Assembly: GCF_018854015.1 (NCBI RefSeq) | Contig: NZ_JAAXYO010000066.1 | Span: 1 to 64,000, forward strand | Length of the DNA: 64,000 bases | DNA from: Igneacidithiobacillus copahuensis | GTDB taxonomy: Bacteria > Pseudomonadota > Gammaproteobacteria > Acidithiobacillales > Acidithiobacillaceae | Reading direction: 5' to 3' | Part shown: positions 60,084-64,000 of the stretch, piece after piece | How positions within the stretch are numbered: position 1 is the first letter of the stretch | How the letters are laid out: each line of letters opens with the position of its first letter | The notes under the pieces: generated by a model | What the model saw: the letters and a program-made list of their open reading frames with translations, nothing else | The model's database searches: none | Told to the model about the DNA's origin: nothing | Program-made: the position numbers and the translations under genes

Positions 60084-62352
60084 GGTCTTTTACCTGGATG
60101 GCGAGGCGATCCCCTTCCGCGCGGGGCAGAATGTCCTGGAGGCCGTCCTCGCACATCGGCAGGAAAGCAGCATCCCCTATTTCTGCTTTCATCCGGCCAT
60201 GGGCAGCCTGGGAGCCTGCCGCCAGTGCGGGGTGATGGTCTATCCCCACGACGGCAAGCATCCCCCGCGCCTGACCATGGCCTGCTTGCTGCCCGCCAGC
60301 CGCGATCTGCAACTGGGGCGAGCAGAAGCCAAGGTACAGCACGAACACCAACTGATCAGCGAACTGCTGATGCGCAACCACCCCCATGATTGCCCGATCT
60401 GTGACGAAGGGGGCCAGTGCCATCTGCAGAACATGACGGTGGCGAGTGGCCATGCCTACCGCGAATACGAACCAGAAAAGCGCCGCTACCAGAGCCAGGA
60501 GCTGGGTCCCCTGATCCGTCAGGAGATGAATCGCTGCATCACCTGCTATCGCTGCGTGCGTTTCTATCAGGATCTGGCGGGCGGCGAAGACTTTGGCGTT
60601 TTCGGCTCACGCGATCGGGTCTTTTTCGGTCGTCTGGAGGATGGTCCACTGGAAAGCCCCCTCGCCGGCAATCTCGCCGAGGTCTGCCCCACCGGGGTGT
60701 TTACCGACAAGGTCTACCATCAGGACTACCTGCGCCCCTGGGATCTGGAAGAAAGCGCCGGCATCTGCCCACACTGTAGTATCGGCTGCAATACCCGACC
60801 CGGTGCCGCCCGCGGCCGCCTGCGGCGCGTCCGCCAGCGCTCCCATGGCGAAATCAATCCGCACTTTCTCTGTGACCGGGGACGCTATGGCTTTCGCTAC
60901 GTCGCCGCCGAGGATCGGCCGCGGCAGGCCCAGGCCGGGGGGCGCCGCCAGGATGTCGACAGCGTCCTCGACCGACTGGCGGCACGCCTGGCGGAAGGGC
61001 GTAGCGCCTTCCTCGGCTCGCCGCGAGAGGATCTCGACAGCAATCTGGCCCTCTTTGCCCTCGCGCGTGTCCTCGATGCCCCCTTCGCCGCCTTTTTCGA
61101 GCCCTGGGAGGAAGCCAAGGCACGCGAGATCCTGGCCCTGCCACACCCGCCGGCACCGGCCAGGATTTCCGCCTATGCAGAGATTCTCGTCATCGGCGCG
61201 GTGGATCGGGTCGCGCCCACCCTGCCTCTGTTTCTGCGCGCGGCGCACGACCGCGGCGCGGCCATCAGCCTCCTGCGCTGCCTGCCCAGTCCACTGACGG
61301 CGCTGGCTGGCGAGGATCGTCTGTTACCCCCGGCGGATCTGCTCGATGCTGCCTGGGACTGGCTGGGACAACGCCATCATCGGCCTTTCCTGCTGCTCAT
61401 CGACAGCGAGTCGGTGGGGCCCGAACTTCTGCACCTGTTGCGCCGGGAAATCGGCACCTGGCCGGATGGCAGTGGCATCCTGCCGGTCTATCGCCAGGGC
61501 AACCTTCCGGGCGCCTCCTTTTACGCCGTCGATGGTCACGCCAGCCGTCTGCGTACTGCCCTTGCCGGGCACGACTATGACCATCTGCTGGCCCTCGGCC
61601 AGGACCCGCAGGAAATGGATGGGCCCTGGTGGCGGAGCCACGGCGACATCGATCTCAGCCTCATCGATCACCGCCGCAGCCTATCCTGGGACGATGCCTG
61701 GCTGACCCTGCCCTGCGCGGCGTTGAGCGAGCGCCCGGGGCTGTACTACAACGGTGAGGGGCGGCTGCAAGCGGCGGCAGTGGCCTACACCCCGGCCCGG
61801 GAAGAGCGTCACTGGCGCTCGGAGCTGGGGCCGTTCCCGCTGGCGGCGGGGGGTGCCCTGCGCGAGGAGCTCCTGCCCAGTCCCGTAGAGCTCTGTCGCG
61901 CCCTTGCCGAGCGCCTCGGGCTTTCCGAACGCTGGCAGGAGCGTCTGCGCTTCCATCGTGATTTTCTGCTGCGTTCCGAACCTCGGCCGGGGGACCCTGG
62001 CGTGTTTCTGCCCGCAGAGCTGCGCGCCCGCTTCCGTCTGCACTCGGCGCCCCCACCCCGCGCCACGGACCAGGGCTGGAGCGTTTGCCGCTTCAGCCAT
62101 TACAGCGAGGAAGAGCTCGCCAACGGCGCGCGGGAACTGCACAGCCTGGCCCCCGCCAGTGCTGCCTGGATCGCTCCCGGGCAGCAAGAGGCACGACAGG
62201 TGCGACTCCGCGCCGCTGATGGCACGAGCCGAACCCTGCCGCTGCGCGAACTGCCGGACATGGCGGCGAAGGTCCTCGCCATCCCGCGTGCTGAACTCGT
62301 TTTCCTGGGCCTGCGCCCGGGCGACGGCGTCGATCCAGAGTGGCTGGACTGA
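60076..62352 (+). CDS. nuoG: NADH-quinone oxidoreductase subunit G
   Basis: The large iron-sulfur subunit, 758 residues, shorter than the about 900 of E. coli. The N-terminal clusters are N1b (CFHPAMGSLGACRQCGV, MACLLP), N5 (HDCPICDEGGQCHLQ, with an Asn-His upstream) and N4 (CITCYRCVRF, CPTGVF). ICPHCSIGCNT with FLCDRG provides the extra N7-type [4Fe-4S] site. The rest is a reduced molybdopterin-oxidoreductase-like domain without a cofactor motif. It overlaps nuoF by 8 bases. Confidence 0.94.
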   Translation: MAEVFYLDGEAIPFRAGQNVLEAVLAHRQESSIPYFCFHPAMGSLGACRQCGVMVYPHDGKHPPRLTMACLLPASRDLQLGRAEAKVQHEHQLISELLMRNHPHDCPICDEGGQCHLQNMTVASGHAYREYEPEKRRYQSQELGPLIRQEMNRCITCYRCVRFYQDLAGGEDFGVFGSRDRVFFGRLEDGPLESPLAGNLAEVCPTGVFTDKVYHQDYLRPWDLEESAGICPHCSIGCNTRPGAARGRLRRVRQRSHGEINPHFLCDRGRYGFRYVAAEDRPRQAQAGGRRQDVDSVLDRLAARLAEGRSAFLGSPREDLDSNLALFALARVLDAPFAAFFEPWEEAKAREILALPHPPAPARISAYAEILVIGAVDRVAPTLPLFLRAAHDRGAAISLLRCLPSPLTALAGEDRLLPPADLLDAAWDWLGQRHHRPFLLLIDSESVGPELLHLLRREIGTWPDGSGILPVYRQGNLPGASFYAVDGHASRLRTALAGHDYDHLLALGQDPQEMDGPWWRSHGDIDLSLIDHRRSLSWDDAWLTLPCAALSERPGLYYNGEGRLQAAAVAYTPAREERHWRSELGPFPLAAGGALREELLPSPVELCRALAERLGLSERWQERLRFHRDFLLRSEPRPGDPGVFLPAELRARFRLHSAPPPRATDQGWSVCRFSHYSEEELANGARELHSLAPASAAWIAPGQQEARQVRLRAADGTSRTLPLRELPDMAAKVLAIPRAELVFLGLRPGDGVDPEWLD

Positions 62353-63311
62353 TGCTGTTCTTTGCGCAAATCGTCGCCATGTTCGTCACCCTGCTGGTGC
62401 TGCTGGGCATTGCTGGCTTTCTCGTCTTTGCCGAACGGCGGGTGTTGGGCCTGCTGCAAAATCGCCTGGGGCCCAACCGCCTGGGTCCTCTGGGAGTTGG
62501 GCAAGCATTGGCCGACGCGCTGAAGCTGCTCTGCAAGGAGGATTTCGTCCCGCCTTTTGCCAGCGGCCTGCTCTATCGCACGGCCCCAATTCTGGTCGCC
62601 TTCAGTGCCTTGGCGGGCTTTGCCGTGCTTCCCCTGGCCCCGGGCATTTCCTGGGCGGGCGACTGGGAGATCGGTCTTCTGCTCATCCTGGCCCTCAGCT
62701 CCCTGCACGTCTACGGGGTATTTCTTGGGGGATGGTCGTCCAACAACAAGTTTGCCCTCTATGGTGCCATCCGGGCCGTGGCCCAACTGATCAGCTACGA
62801 ACTGCCCATGGGCCTTGCCCTGCTCGCCCTGGTCCTGCTGGCCGGCAGTCTCGCCCTGCAGGGGCTCGGTGCGGCGGGTCAACCGGTGCCGCTGATCGTC
62901 TATCAGCCACTGGGCTTTCTGATCTTTTTCATTGCCGGCATTGCCGAGACCCAGCGTCTGCCCTTTGATCTCGCGGAGGCAGAGAGTGAGCTCGTCGCCG
63001 GTTATCACACCGAGTACGGTGGTATGCGCTTCGGCTATTTCTTCCTGGGAGAGTATCTTGGGCTGGTGCTCATCGCCGCCCTGATCAGCCTGCTCTATCT
63101 GGGTGCCTGGAGCGGTCCCTGGTTGCCGGGCTGGTTGTGGATGCTGCTCAAGACCGGCTTCGTCATTGGGATCTTTTTCTGGCTGCGCGCCAGCCTGCCC
63201 CGGCCACGCTACGATCAGTTGCTGCATTGGGGCTGGAACGCCTTGCTGCCGCTGGCCATCCTCAATCTGCTGCTGACGGCCATCGCCGCCGCCCTGTGGG
63301 GGACGCTATGA
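62352..63311 (+). CDS. nuoH: NADH-quinone oxidoreductase subunit H
   Basis: An eight-helix membrane subunit at the quinone entry, 319 residues. FAERRVLGLLQNRLGPNRLG, the loop IRAVAQLISYELPMGLALL and the acidic patch AETQRLPFDLAEAESELVAG followed by YHTEYGGMRFGYF are diagnostic. The ATG at 62352 shares one base with the nuoG stop (TGATG). Confidence 0.95.
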   Translation: MLFFAQIVAMFVTLLVLLGIAGFLVFAERRVLGLLQNRLGPNRLGPLGVGQALADALKLLCKEDFVPPFASGLLYRTAPILVAFSALAGFAVLPLAPGISWAGDWEIGLLLILALSSLHVYGVFLGGWSSNNKFALYGAIRAVAQLISYELPMGLALLALVLLAGSLALQGLGAAGQPVPLIVYQPLGFLIFFIAGIAETQRLPFDLAEAESELVAGYHTEYGGMRFGYFFLGEYLGLVLIAALISLLYLGAWSGPWLPGWLWMLLKTGFVIGIFFWLRASLPRPRYDQLLHWGWNALLPLAILNLLLTAIAAALWGTL

Positions 63312-63811
63312 GACTGTGGCACGGCCTGCTGGCGAGCTTGTGGACGACCCTGCGACAGCTTCGCCGCCGGGACACCCTGCAATATCCGGAGCAGCAGCCC
63401 AAACTGGGCGAGCGCTGGCGCGGTCGCCCGATCCTGACCCGCGATCCCGATGGCGAGGAACGCTGCGTGGCCTGCGAACTCTGTTCGGCGGTCTGCCCAA
63501 CGCACTGCATTGCCCTGGAAGGGGCAGATCGCCCGAATGGTCGCCGCTTTGCGCAGAGCTTTCGCATCAATTTTGCCCGCTGTATCTACTGCGGACTCTG
63601 TGAGGAGGCCTGTCCGACGGTAGCGATCCAGCTTTCGCCGGAATTCGCCTTTGCCAAGACCGAACGTGGTGATTTCGTCTACCACAAAGAGGCCCTGCTC
63701 ATCGACGGCACCGGCAAGCATCCCGAGTACCGCTATTACGACCACGCCGGCGTACGCACCCAAGCCCTCCCAGAGCCGAGAAACTGCGATCCGCGGAGCA
63801 ACCTGCCATGA
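63308..63811 (+). CDS. nuoI: NADH-quinone oxidoreductase subunit I
   Basis: The two-cluster ferredoxin-like subunit (N6a, N6b), 167 residues. CVACELCSAVCP and CIYCGLCEEACP are the two CxxCxxCxxxCP motifs. An amphipathic N-terminal helix lies along the membrane. It overlaps nuoH by ATGA. Confidence 0.95.
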   Translation: MRLWHGLLASLWTTLRQLRRRDTLQYPEQQPKLGERWRGRPILTRDPDGEERCVACELCSAVCPTHCIALEGADRPNGRRFAQSFRINFARCIYCGLCEEACPTVAIQLSPEFAFAKTERGDFVYHKEALLIDGTGKHPEYRYYDHAGVRTQALPEPRNCDPRSNLP

Positions 63812-64000
63812 TCTTCCTCGGCTTTTTCTTGCTCGTCGTGCTCGCCGCCTTGCTGTTGGGGGTGCTCTTGTTGCGCGACGCCATGTACGGGGTAGTCGCC
63901 GTTGCCGCCGCCCTGGGCATCCTCGCCATCCTTTTTTATCTGCTCGGTGCGCCCTTTTTGGCGGCGATGGAGATCCTACTCTATCTGGGCGCCATCCTGG
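63808..64000 (+). CDS. nuoJ: NADH-quinone oxidoreductase subunit J, cut by window end
   Basis: The first 64 codons of a hydrophobic protein: MIFLGFFLLVVLAALLLGVL, then RDAMYGVVAVAAALGILAIL and AAMEILLYLGAIL. The second helix and the EILLYLGAI segment match NuoJ. It overlaps nuoI by ATGA and continues past the window. Confidence 0.88.
   Translation, partial: MIFLGFFLLVVLAALLLGVLLLRDAMYGVVAVAAALGILAILFYLLGAPFLAAMEILLYLGAIL

Overview
The window reads as a chromosomal segment of a GC-rich, Gram-negative, autotrophic proteobacterium. It carries LPS core genes (waaA, waaC, lpxC), a complete dcw cell-division cluster, a DabA/DabB inorganic-carbon pump and a proton-pumping complex I. An acidophilic sulfur/iron oxidiser of the Acidithiobacillus group is the best guess. 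That guess rests on gene content and remembered family resemblance, not on a database search.

Region 1 (1-1871) is mobile DNA. It holds the right half of an IS66-family insertion sequence with a readable right terminal repeat. The IS sits in the 3' part of a small integron gene cassette that ends in a well-formed attC site. Region 2 (1872-7511) holds htpX and a biotin operon bioF-bioH-bioC-bioD on the minus strand, then comF and trmL on the plus strand. The bioF promoter places its predicted transcription start on the bioF ATG. Region 3 (7614-11234) holds a phosphate-type MFS transporter behind a tandem Pho box array, then ovoA for ovothiol synthesis.

Region 4 (11251-25242) is a long minus-strand run: secA, argJ, a Nudix/ThiE-like fusion, three glycosyltransferases, a polysaccharide deacetylase, an O-antigen-ligase-like protein, heptosyltransferases, a dual-specificity-type phosphatase and waaA. 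Most neighbours overlap by ATGA, which suggests coupled translation. A Uma2 gene inside this run has lost its middle. Region 5 (25271-29486) has a DUF721/DciA-like gene, lpxC, sspA, an acyl-CoA synthetase-like gene and an 88-residue orphan.

Region 6 (29551-47591) starts with rnpB (RNase P RNA), followed by the dcw cluster mraZ-rsmH-ftsL-ftsI-murE-murF-mraY-murD-ftsW-murG-murC-murB-ddl-ftsQ-ftsA-ftsZ. It has a promoter plus three-box MraZ operator at the front and an intrinsic terminator after ftsZ. lpxC is not at the end of the cluster but about 4 kb ahead of it.

Region 7 (47615-55662) holds an acyl-ACP-desaturase-like di-iron protein, a glycine-zipper lipoprotein, a repeat protein, a LysR regulator, dabB-dabA, a TMEM175-type channel and a small Cys-rich protein. 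Region 8 (55832-64000) is the nuo operon, nuoA-B-CD(fused)-E-F-G-H-I and the start of nuoJ, which is cut by the window end. No tRNA, rRNA or CRISPR array was seen.
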